From: Deltaproteobacteria bacterium
GTDB taxonomy: Bacteria; Desulfobacterota; DSM-4660; Desulfatiglandales; B25-G16
DNA: 9,828 nucleotides
NCBI GenBank assembly: GCA_020348625.1
Contig: CP070752.1
Location: 270,108 to 279,935, forward strand
Direction of reading: 5' to 3'
Shown here in pieces: positions 1 to 6,498 of the stretch. How positions within the stretch are numbered: the first letter of the stretch is position 1; each line of letters starts with the position of its first letter. The translations under genes and the position numbers were made by a program. The notes under the pieces are model-generated. The model worked only from the letters and a program-made list of their open reading frames with translations, made no database searches and was not told the DNA's origin.

Positions 1-267
1 GGTATCTGCGTGGAGAAAGATAAGGATTACACCTTTTGCCATTGAAGTACCGGCATTCATCTGCCGTGCACGCCCTTTGGGGGCCACCATTTTTTTAACC
101 CTTTCGCTCCTTATCGCCTGAATCGTGTCCCCGTTTGGACTCCCTTCTACAACGATGATCTCGGCATCGCGACTACGCTCCAGTCCTTCCAAGTGCTCAA
201 CCATGGAATTAATCATATTAGATTCGTGAAGAGCAGGCACTATTATTGAGAACTTGACCTTTTTCAT
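1..267 (-). CDS. TIGR04283-type family 2 glycosyltransferase (arsenosugar/rSAM-selenodomain associated), N-terminal part, cut by left edge
   Basis: The first 89 residues of a GT-A fold glycosyltransferase are visible; the remainder lies beyond base 1. The N-terminus (KFSIIVPALHES) is the nucleotide-sugar binding beta strand of family 2. IIVVEGSPNGDT (37-48) takes the place of the usual VDGGSxDGT. GRARQMNAG (65-73) and IFLHADT (83-89) are hallmarks of the TIGR04283 family, named transferase 2 of rSAM/selenodomain or arsenosugar clusters; HADT holds the metal/nucleotide DxD-like acid. The ATG at 267 is the first possible start, because an in-frame TAG lies just upstream; no clear Shine-Dalgarno is seen. 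The enzyme should be cytoplasmic or membrane-associated. The donor and acceptor are unknown. Its usual partner family, TIGR04282, is encoded at 5333-6013, so the pair is split by about 5 kb. Family call is firm; the arsenosugar role is inherited from family naming and is not shown here. Confidence 0.88.
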   Translation of the reverse strand, partial: MKKVKFSIIVPALHESNMINSMVEHLEGLERSRDAEIIVVEGSPNGDTIQAIRSERVKKMVAPKGRARQMNAGTSMAKGVILIFLHADT

Positions 268-361
268 GGCACTAGCGCACTACGTGGTGTGGATGTTGGT
301 TGTAGATTTTGGTCCCCCTGCTTAGTCGAGTCCCCGTCTTTGTCGTTTCTCCCCATTTGAA

Positions 362-449
362 TTGTAATCATCTGGTCAGTGTCATATATTTATATAGTTA
401 TTAGTATAAACGCATCCGCTACCGTTTTTGAAGCATAACTGAGCAGTTA
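362..449. promoter_or_regulatory. AT-rich divergent promoter region with palindrome, between glycosyltransferase and zwf
   Basis: The 268-522 spacer is gene-free and must carry promoters in both directions. Bases 383-410 are strikingly AT-rich. On the minus strand TTCAAA (427-432) and TATACT (403-408), 18 bases apart, could serve the leftward glycosyltransferase. On the plus strand TATAAA (405-410) could be a -10 for zwf, but no good -35 is seen. A perfect inverted repeat TAACTG-AG-CAGTTA occupies 436-449 and could be an operator just downstream of the start site. All assignments are by eye and weak. Confidence 0.35.
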
Positions 450-522
450 GTCATCCAGGCACCAAAAAACCTTAGCAATTTGGTTTCTCTGGAATGGAAA
501 CCTTCATATGCGGGAGTTTGCT

Positions 523-2094
523 ATGGATCAGCAATTTCAGGACTCGTTTCCGGCAGCGAGCAGGTTTTTGCAGACCTGCGAAGTCCTCACCACCGATATT
601 AAGGTCGAGCCATTTGCGATAGTGCTTTTTGGCGGGACCGGAGACCTGAGCAAACGGATGCTTTTGCCCTCTCTGTATCACCTCATGAGGGACAGGAGGC
701 TGCCGGAAGATTTCTCCATAATAGGATTTGGCCTGCCCGTGATGTCGGTCGAGCAATTTCAGAATCTTGCAAGGGAATCTGTAGAACAGTTTTCTCAAGA
801 GTGGTTTAAGGAAGAACTCTGGGATGAATTTTATCCGCATCTCTTCCATATCTCTTCGGATTTCACAAGCGATGAGGGTTACATAAATCTGTACAATCTA
901 ATTGGTGAGACGTGCCGGTCTACACCTGAGAACAAGAAGGAGGTTGTTTTCTTTCTCGCCGTTCCACCTTCTGCAGCGCCCGTTATTGTTACAAAGATAG
1001 GGGAACACAAGTTTTGCGGAGAAGGCTTTGTGCCGAAAATCATCATGGAAAAGCCCTTTGGAAGAGACAAGACTTCAGCATCGGAGCTTAATCGAACGGT
1101 GCTGAGCGTTTTTGGTGAGAACCAGGTCTATCGGGTTGATCATTACCTCGGCAAGGAGACGGTTCAGAACATCATCTTTTTCCGCTTCGCAAACAGCATC
1201 TTCGAGCCTCTCTGGAACCGTCGCTACGTCGATCATGTGCAGATCACCGTTGCCGAGCAGGTGGGCGTTGAGCAACGGGGCGTCTTTTATGAACAGACAG
1301 GCGTGGTACGGGATATCGTGCAGAACCACATAATGCAACTCATTGCACTCGTTGCGATGGAGCCTCCCGTGGGCTTTGAGGCGGATTTAATTCGTGATGA
1401 AAAGGTGAAGGTGTTCCGTACCATTCGTCCCATGGATGCGGATTACATCAGAAAATACACGGTTCGGGGGCAGTACGGTCCAGGAAAGATAAACGGCGTT
1501 GAAGTTCCCGGGTATCGGGAGGAGAAGGACGTGGCGCCCGATTCAAACACTCCCACCTTTTTTGCGGCAAGGCTCTATATCGACAGCTGGCGGTGGGCAG
1601 GTGTGCCCTTCTACGTGCGCACTGGCAAGCGCCTCGCCGACCGGTATACTCAGATTTCAGTGCAGTTCAAGCAGCCGCCCCTCAAGCTCTTTGGGCGCAC
1701 CTGCGATATCATAGAGCCCAATCGTCTGGTCTTTTCCGTACAACCTCAGGAAGAAATATCCCTGTCTCTTAGTGTCAAACAGCCAGGTGTGGGAAATCAG
1801 CCCCACACCGTAAGTATGGATTTCAACTACGAGCACTCGTTCAGCATAGAGCGGCACCATGCCTACGAACGACTACTTATCGACTGCCTCAGAGGGGATT
1901 TGATCCTTTTCGCCCGGGAGGATGGGGTAGAGGCGATGTGGCAGGTGGTAGATCCCATTATTGAACAATGGGATGCGATGCCTGCCGGGAATTTCCCTAA
2001 CTACCCCGCAGGCAGCATGGGGCCGGAAGGACAAGATGTACTGATGGAACAGGATGGCCGTAGGTGGATGAAGGACGAGGGGGTCTATCTATAG
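523..2094 (+). CDS. zwf: Glucose-6-phosphate 1-dehydrogenase
   Basis: Oxidises glucose 6-phosphate to 6-phosphogluconolactone with NAD(P)+, the entry to the oxidative pentose-phosphate or Entner-Doudoroff route, in the cytoplasm. Residues counted from the ATG at 523 (523 aa, normal length): dinucleotide-binding loop GGTGDLSKR (37-45), EKPFG with substrate lysine (about 176-180), the signature RVDHYLGKE (204-212) that binds the phosphate and carries a conserved His and Lys, and VGVEQRG...[12 protein letters not shown] (about 247-269), typical of the C-terminal domain. An ATG at 508 is also in frame, but only the 523 ATG has a proper ribosome site (GGGAG at 512-516, 6-base spacer), so it is preferred; the longer form would add MREFA. 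pgl follows after 37 bases and catalyses the next step, so the two form an operon. No gnd or edd is visible. All key motifs are intact. Confidence 0.97.
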   Translation: MDQQFQDSFPAASRFLQTCEVLTTDIKVEPFAIVLFGGTGDLSKRMLLPSLYHLMRDRRLPEDFSIIGFGLPVMSVEQFQNLARESVEQFSQEWFKEELWDEFYPHLFHISSDFTSDEGYINLYNLIGETCRSTPENKKEVVFFLAVPPSAAPVIVTKIGEHKFCGEGFVPKIIMEKPFGRDKTSASELNRTVLSVFGENQVYRVDHYLGKETVQNIIFFRFANSIFEPLWNRRYVDHVQITVAEQVGVEQRGVFYEQTGVVRDIVQNHIMQLIALVAMEPPVGFEADLIRDEKVKVFRTIRPMDADYIRKYTVRGQYGPGKINGVEVPGYREEKDVAPDSNTPTFFAARLYIDSWRWAGVPFYVRTGKRLADRYTQISVQFKQPPLKLFGRTCDIIEPNRLVFSVQPQEEISLSLSVKQPGVGNQPHTVSMDFNYEHSFSIERHHAYERLLIDCLRGDLILFAREDGVEAMWQVVDPIIEQWDAMPAGNFPNYPAGSMGPEGQDVLMEQDGRRWMKDEGVYL

Positions 2095-2131
2095 CTGCCC
2101 ATGGCGCGCCCGCCAAAGAAAAGGCTCCAAC

Positions 2132-2923
2132 ATGATACATCAGGGTAACATCTTTATATTTGATAACAATGAGGGTGTGGCCGATTTTGCCGTAACTAAA
2201 TGGATTGAGATATCATCTGAGGCAATCGTGGATAAGGGGTATTTTTCGGCGGCATTGTCAGGCGGAAAGACCCCGGTCGCGTTCTACAAGAGACTTGCCG
2301 TCTCAAAGGATATCCTTTCATGGGACCGGACGCGCCTCTTCTTTGCGGATGAACGCTTTGTGCCTCCCTCTCATGATGAGAGTAATTATGGTTTGATTGA
2401 AAAACATCTTTTGAGACAGGTGAGCATATTGGACGAGAATGTGCACCGAATACAAACAGAGGGAATCACCTTGGAGCAGTCGGCAAGAAGATATGAAGAG
2501 GATATCAGGAGCTTTTTTCGTATTGAGGGCGGTTCGGTTCCGCAGTTTGATCTCATCATGTTGGGCATCGGGGAAGACGGTCATACGGCCTCATTGTTTC
2601 CCGGGAAGTCTTCACTACATGAAAGAGTGCGCCTCGCAATCCCTGTCACTGCCAACAAATTTCCCCATGAGCGTATCACCCTGACCTTGCCAGTCATCAA
2701 TAACGCACGGAATATTATGTTTCTCGTGAGCGGCAGGAACAAGGCAAAGGCATTGAAAGAGATACTAGAAAATAAGAAAAGTAGGCTGCCGGCGTCTCAC
2801 GTACACCTCGAGCAGGGAATGGTGTATTTCATGATAGATCAACCGGCAGCTTCACTCCTCTCGGGCGGAAAGGTGGGTAAGCAAACAACCGCTTTGACAG
2901 GGACATTTTTCTTCAACGATTGA
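2132..2923 (+). CDS. pgl: 6-phosphogluconolactonase
   Basis: Hydrolyses 6-phosphogluconolactone, the zwf product, to 6-phosphogluconate. The protein is 263 aa, the usual size of the NagB/DevB-type enzyme. It shows SGGKTP (43-48, phosphate loop), FFADERFVP (70-78) and the strong family signature LIMLGIGEDGHTASLFPG (141-158), whose His is the catalytic residue of the family. No signal peptide is seen; the enzyme is cytosolic. The ATG at 2132 has only a modest site (AAAGG), consistent with translation in an operon 37 bases behind zwf. Its last 11 bases (2913-2923) overlap the 3' end of the opposing glycosidase gene, and no hairpin terminator separates the two convergent transcripts. The extended C-terminal tail (about the last 30 residues, ending TGTFFFND) is longer than in many homologues. 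Assignment is firm. Confidence 0.96.
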   Translation: MIHQGNIFIFDNNEGVADFAVTKWIEISSEAIVDKGYFSAALSGGKTPVAFYKRLAVSKDILSWDRTRLFFADERFVPPSHDESNYGLIEKHLLRQVSILDENVHRIQTEGITLEQSARRYEEDIRSFFRIEGGSVPQFDLIMLGIGEDGHTASLFPGKSSLHERVRLAIPVTANKFPHERITLTLPVINNARNIMFLVSGRNKAKALKEILENKKSRLPASHVHLEQGMVYFMIDQPAASLLSGGKVGKQTTALTGTFFFND

Positions 2924-5090
2924 GATTCCAATCGTAGTGAAGGTATTCGATGCGCACCGTTTTGTAATGCTCCTGAATAAAACGACGGGCATGTTCGTCT
3001 ACCAGATAGTCGAAGATAAAATCCATTAAACCGGATTTTCCGCCGAAGTCCCTTTCATACCATCGGAATATCTTGGAAATAAGCATCTTGCCCTGCTCGG
3101 GTAACACCAGCACCTCGGAGGAGTTGACGAAGCTCGTGGCTGCTGCCTCGAGCTGGTCGTAGATGTGTTCGGGATCATAGTATTCGATAGGGGCGCAGGA
3201 TCTGGAACCGCAGACCAGGGCGAAATGGATTCGAGGATCCACTGGTGTCAAAATCAGGTTTCGTCGTTTATCCCAAGGTCCGAAAGACCGGAAGGGAGAA
3301 AACCACGGTCTCATGTTTCCCCGCAAGATCCCGTGCTCGATGTCGTCTGCCGAAAATAGGTGGGGTCCGATTGTGTATTTCACCCTCCTGAAAAAACCCG
3401 GCACCTCCTTTACCGACTGCCTGATACCGAGTGTTACAATTCCGTCCACCACAATTGTGTTGTAAAGGTTCGTCCAGAAGGCGAGCTTCTCCTTACGACC
3501 GGTGAGGCACGAGGGCCTGAATTCCCGAAGCCCGTTTGTGAGAATGCGGTACTGCTTGAATTCAGGCGAATTCCTCAGCCTCTCGTAGTCCACCAGGCCC
3601 CGATCCGCATTATAGAATTCGTTCCTGAGCATTCGGATCGTGCGCATCAACTCGCCGGCAAGGTTTTCGGGGTCAACATCGGGCATCTCGGTGCCGGCAT
3701 TCAGGATGGTCTCCCGTGCGAAGAGACCTTTGATGCCGTGAACGTTGCCTTGTATGGCTCTTTCGGTTTCATAGAATTCCTGGATAAGGTCAATGAAAAG
3801 GGCCGCAGTCCAGCTGAAATTATCGCTGCCGTAACCCTTTCCGTCAAAGGAGTCGAAATACTCATAGAAGCAGAACCGGATTGGAAGCTGTAAGAGGTCT
3901 TTTTGCAGCGAGTCGGCCTTGAGGGTATAACCGTATCGCCGCAATCCCTGAGCAAGCATCCAGTTGATATTGATCCATATCGGGCCCCGCCAATAATTTG
4001 ATCGATCAAAATCCTCCTTGTGTGTATCGTAGTTTGGAATGGTGAAGCAATTTCCCTGGTGGAGAGAGCAGAACGAGCAGGAGTTCAGTCGATCGTAGAG
4101 TCGTTTTGCCTGTTCTCGCGACGCAGCGCCGCCGTAAAGAGGCATGAAGCCGGCGGCCGTATCTACCTCGATTAATTGCCTCGAGACCAGGTCATAGGCA
4201 TCGAAAATGCCGTGCTCCTTATGCCAGAGCTTTTCGCGAATTGCCGCAGCTGTTTTCTTTGCCCATGACTGAGGTATTGCGGGAGATTCCCCAATAATCT
4301 CCGCAATTCGAGCAAGGGACTCATTAGCTCGACACAGAATAGAGTTAAACAAGGGGTCCTGGATGAGAAATGGGCAGGTTTCCCGTATGCGAAACTCGTC
4401 ATAATCGCACTGGCGAAACAGGTGAACCAGGTATACGTAGCGATCATAGTCGTCATCACTGGGACGCATCTTGGTGTCGATCCCGGGTCTTAGGTCTCTG
4501 CGGGTATACTGGGGCAGTCTTGCCTTGTCGAAATCCATCCTCCTCAGGGGCATATCCCAGGTAGGTGAGTTGTCGATGCCCGACTCCCACGGGTGTCTGA
4601 TATATACGAGCCCTTCGCCCCCGGGATCTCGCTCCCTGTAAAGATAATCATGGAGTGCGAGGAGTTTGGGGTAGATCCTGTCGAGAAAAGGAACTGCATC
4701 TCGAGGCCTACTGGCATTTCGATAGATCCTCTCCGCAGCGATTGCATGAACAGGAGGCATCGTAATCCCTGAGGTGAGTTTGCCGGTCGGCGCATTGGGC
4801 GAGCGCTCTGTTTGCCAGAAATCGGGCTCGGGGAAGTAGTGGCCAAGCTCTTTCGGGTTGAAAACGATTTGTGGAAGCATTCCGTTGGACCACTGCGCAT
4901 CAAAGAGCGTTTCGATCTCAACAATTGCTCGTGGTGTATCGTAATTTGATCTTCCGATCGCGATGAACCCCGAGTCCCAGTTCCACTGGTGGGGGTAAAG
5001 CGTCTGGGAAGGTCTGGTCGATGAACCCGTCCAGTTGTCGTCGAGTATGCGTTTAGCCTTCTCCACATAATCGCCAAAGAGCTTGGCCAT
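2913..5090 (-). CDS. GH63-like (mannosylglycerate hydrolase type) glycoside hydrolase fused to a C-terminal DUF547 domain
   Basis: This 725-residue protein has two parts. Residues 1 to about 445 are an (alpha/alpha)6 glycosidase like the GH63 mannosyl-/glucosylglycerate hydrolases: HQWNWDSGF (34-42), QWSNGMLPQIVF (66-77), HPWESGIDNSPTWD (166-179), RSNYWRGPIWININW (363-377) and FCFYEYFD...NFSWTAAL (406-431). By comparison with the family, Asp173 should be the catalytic acid and Glu410 a candidate base. Residues about 470-720 match DUF547, a domain of unknown function: AFWTNLYN (537-544) and HFALVCGSRSCAP (622-634) with two cysteines. No signal peptide or membrane segment is seen, so it should be cytosolic. 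Start ATG at 5090 has GAGAGG 6 bases upstream. The likely substrate is a small glucosyl or mannosyl compound such as a glycosylglycerate; the substrate is inference. Neighbouring glycosyltransferases and zwf-pgl suggest turnover of a glycoside into hexose-phosphate metabolism. The fusion is continuous in one frame without any stop. Confidence 0.88.
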   Translation of the reverse strand: MAKLFGDYVEKAKRILDDNWTGSSTRPSQTLYPHQWNWDSGFIAIGRSNYDTPRAIVEIETLFDAQWSNGMLPQIVFNPKELGHYFPEPDFWQTERSPNAPTGKLTSGITMPPVHAIAAERIYRNASRPRDAVPFLDRIYPKLLALHDYLYRERDPGGEGLVYIRHPWESGIDNSPTWDMPLRRMDFDKARLPQYTRRDLRPGIDTKMRPSDDDYDRYVYLVHLFRQCDYDEFRIRETCPFLIQDPLFNSILCRANESLARIAEIIGESPAIPQSWAKKTAAAIREKLWHKEHGIFDAYDLVSRQLIEVDTAAGFMPLYGGAASREQAKRLYDRLNSCSFCSLHQGNCFTIPNYDTHKEDFDRSNYWRGPIWININWMLAQGLRRYGYTLKADSLQKDLLQLPIRFCFYEYFDSFDGKGYGSDNFSWTAALFIDLIQEFYETERAIQGNVHGIKGLFARETILNAGTEMPDVDPENLAGELMRTIRMLRNEFYNADRGLVDYERLRNSPEFKQYRILTNGLREFRPSCLTGRKEKLAFWTNLYNTIVVDGIVTLGIRQSVKEVPGFFRRVKYTIGPHLFSADDIEHGILRGNMRPWFSPFRSFGPWDKRRNLILTPVDPRIHFALVCGSRSCAPIEYYDPEHIYDQLEAAATSFVNSSEVLVLPEQGKMLISKIFRWYERDFGGKSGLMDFIFDYLVDEHARRFIQEHYKTVRIEYLHYDWNLNR

Positions 5091-5187
5091 TATATGCCTC
5101 TCGAAAGGTCAAGCCACACAGGGTTTCTCATGATGGAGCCCTTATGAAACTCCAATGGACTGTTTGTCCGTTAAAATAGCGCCGCAA

Positions 5188-5211
5188 TATGTTATAAACA
5201 ATTATAACATA
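5188..5211. promoter_or_regulatory. Perfect inverted repeat (10-base arms), candidate operator in divergent promoter
   Basis: TATGTTATAA (5188-5197) is repeated inverted as TTATAACATA (5202-5211) around a 4-base centre ACAA. It lies in the 242-base spacer between the leftward glycosidase-DUF547 gene and the rightward TIGR04282 transferase. A minus-strand promoter candidate has its -10 TATAAT inside the repeat (plus-strand 5201-5206), with TAGAAA 17 bases upstream (5224-5229). On the plus strand TTGTCC (5164-5169) and TATGTT (5188-5193), 18 bases apart, could be the opposite promoter. A dimeric repressor bound here would cover both -10 elements. The repeat is seen directly; operator function is inference. 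Confidence 0.5.
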
Positions 5212-5332
5212 CAGTCCCTTTCATTTCTATTGGGGCTGGCGCTGATGCAAGAACGTAAGGACAAGCCGGAAGGAATAGCGACCTGTCTCTTGTGCAGGCG
5301 GTTTTGGAGCATCTGGACGTGGAGATCTCTCA

Positions 5333-6013
5333 TTGAAAGATAGGTGTATACTATTTTTTGTAAGGAATCCCGAACGGGGCGAGGTTAAGACACGGCTCGC
5401 CGCCACCTTGGGTCATAATGTAGCCCGCGATCTCTACCGTTGCTTCATTCTCGATATGCTCTCTGCGCTTGAAAGTACCGATTTTCCCATCACTATCTGC
5501 TATTACCCTAAAGATGCCCTCGATGACGTTAAGGGAATTGTCGGAGATGGATATGCCTTTCAACCCCAGTACGGGGAAGATCTGGGGGAAAGGATGAAAA
5601 ATGGAATGACAGATTCCTTTGCCCAGGGCTTCGACCCAGTAATTGTCATCGGCAGCGATATACCGGATCTGCCGGTAGCCTTCATCCAGGAGTCATTTGC
5701 CGCACTCCAAACATATGATACCGTGATTGGGCCTGCCCTTGACGGAGGATATTACCTCATCGGCTTCAAGCAAGAGAGCTTTCTGCCCGAGGCATTTAGA
5801 GGAATTGAGTGGGGAACAAACACGGTGCTGACTCGAACGCTTGGTATTTTAAGAGACCACCAACGCACCGCCTACCTCTTGCCCCCGTTGCAGGACATCG
5901 ATACGTTGGAGGACCTGAAAGTCTTTCTTGAAAAGCTTAAACACGCCCCGCACTCCTTGAGAACCATGACTTATCTGAACGATTCAGAGATCCTCGAGGC
6001 CACCACCCAGTAA
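5333..6013 (+). CDS. TIGR04282-type glycosyltransferase (DUF2064, arsenosugar/rSAM-selenodomain associated)
   Basis: This 226-residue protein belongs to the nucleotidyl/glycosyl-transferase-like DUF2064 family, called transferase 1 of rSAM/selenodomain clusters or arsenosugar glycosyltransferase. It shows RNPERGEVKTRLA (11-23; usual form ARxPxPGxVKTRLA, a nucleotide-binding loop), IVIGSDIPDLP (104-114), GPALDGGYYLIG (133-144), IEWGTNTVL (158-166) and DIDTLEDL (188-195), i.e. every conserved block. The start is a TTG at 5333 with GGAGA 7 bases upstream; no ATG gives the family N-terminus. It should be cytosolic, making or transferring a sugar together with TIGR04283 partners such as the one at the left edge. 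It is divergent from the glycosidase-DUF547 gene across a palindrome-bearing spacer and runs tail-to-tail into a b5-like gene with 16 bases between. The reaction of this family is not settled by the sequence. Confidence 0.92.
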   Translation: MKDRCILFFVRNPERGEVKTRLAATLGHNVARDLYRCFILDMLSALESTDFPITICYYPKDALDDVKGIVGDGYAFQPQYGEDLGERMKNGMTDSFAQGFDPVIVIGSDIPDLPVAFIQESFAALQTYDTVIGPALDGGYYLIGFKQESFLPEAFRGIEWGTNTVLTRTLGILRDHQRTAYLLPPLQDIDTLEDLKVFLEKLKHAPHSLRTMTYLNDSEILEATTQ

Positions 6014-6029
6014 GCATACATCCATCAGA

Positions 6030-6266
6030 CTATCCCTCCTCCATTCTTCCAATAACAGAAACCCGTTCGAGCATATCCTTGCAATGGGAAGACAAACTGA
6101 GGCTACCGGCCAAATCCTGACCGGCACGGTGGCGAAATTGATGACTCCGCTCACGCCAGCGAACCCTGTTAGATACACCGTATACCTTCCCGGCGTAAGC
6201 TATGTAGGCTGGAGTTCCCGTTTTTCCGTCATACCTGGCAAGTGTTTTCTTGCTGAACTCTCTCAT
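6030..6266 (-). CDS. Small cytochrome b5-like heme/steroid-binding domain protein
   Basis: This is a 78-residue stand-alone cytochrome b5 fold protein of the bacterial 'predicted heme/steroid binding protein' group. MREFSKKTLARYDGKTGTPAYIAYAGKVYGVSN (1-33) is the family opening (xxFTxEELxxYDGKxGxPAYVAYxGKVYDVS). HRAGQDL (46-52) carries the first expected heme-ligand histidine and SHCKDMLERVSVIG (60-73) the second, at His61. Differences from consensus are notable: YDVS is YGVS, and the usual PHG before the second ligand is SHC, so heme binding may be altered. No signal peptide or membrane helix is seen; it is presumably cytosolic. ATG at 6266 has only a distant AGGA. It ends 16 bases from the transferase stop (convergent) and is divergent from motAB. 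Its function is unknown even in the family; an open frame also exists on the opposite strand here but has no family resemblance. Confidence 0.8.
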   Translation of the reverse strand: MREFSKKTLARYDGKTGTPAYIAYAGKVYGVSNRVRWRERSHQFRHRAGQDLAGSLSLSSHCKDMLERVSVIGRMEEG

Positions 6267-6439
6267 TCAGACGTGTCCTGTGCGGGGAAGCAAGAAACAG
6301 CCGATTACGAAACTAAATAGCGATCAACGGAAGAACTTGTTGCTCAAGTTTTCCCGAACGGCTAGGCAAATATTTCTCACTCGGCGCCATTCAGCCCATC
6401 AGTATTCTCTACTTTATTGGAATTATTGTAAAATTACTG

Positions 6440-6455
6440 TGGCATGCAATGTGCA
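6440..6455 (+). promoter_or_regulatory. Candidate sigma-54 (-24/-12) promoter for motAB
   Basis: TGGCATGCAATGTGCA matches the sigma-54 consensus TGGCACG-N4-TTGCA at 10 of 12 defined positions, with the invariant GG (6441-6442) and GC (6453-6454) at the correct 10-base separation. Transcription would begin near 6466, about 33 bases before the motA start. The remaining divergent spacer (6267-6439) would have room for an upstream activator site, but none was recognised, and no sigma-28 flagellar promoter was seen. Confidence 0.6.
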
Positions 6456-6498
6456 TTTAGTGGGGCTCTGGATTCAAAACACTTCAGGAGGACGGCTT

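Noticed and set aside
268..289. TGGCAC at 267-272 as a plus-strand sigma-54 -24 box
   Set aside because: No GC dinucleotide occurs at the required -12 distance.
278..289. Near-palindrome CACTACGTGGTG upstream of the left glycosyltransferase
   Set aside because: Imperfect and short; expected by chance in a window of this size.
508..522. ATG at 508 as zwf start
   Set aside because: The GGGAG ribosome site lies between this ATG and the one at 523, and upstream of 508 there is only a weak GGAATGG; 523 is preferred though 508 cannot be excluded.
3360..3893. Rightward 177-codon open frame inside the DUF547 gene
   Set aside because: It is antisense to strongly conserved coding sequence, and the translation resembles no known protein.
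4544..5077. Second leftward 177-codon frame within the glycosidase gene
   Set aside because: Out-of-frame shadow of the GH63 domain, rich in Ser/Arg with no motif.
5155..5343. Rightward 62-codon open frame before the TIGR04282 gene
   Set aside because: It starts without a ribosome site, spans the palindromic promoter and has no family resemblance; only a possible remnant at its 3' end was kept as a weak finding.
6084..6320. Rightward 78-codon open frame opposite the b5-like gene
   Set aside because: No family resemblance; the minus strand encodes clear cytochrome b5 blocks over the same bases.
6250..6498. Upstream in-frame extension of motA by 83 codons
   Set aside because: The extra stretch is basic, unlike any MotA N-terminus, and includes the sigma-54-type promoter; the ATG at 6499 has a perfect AGGAGG.
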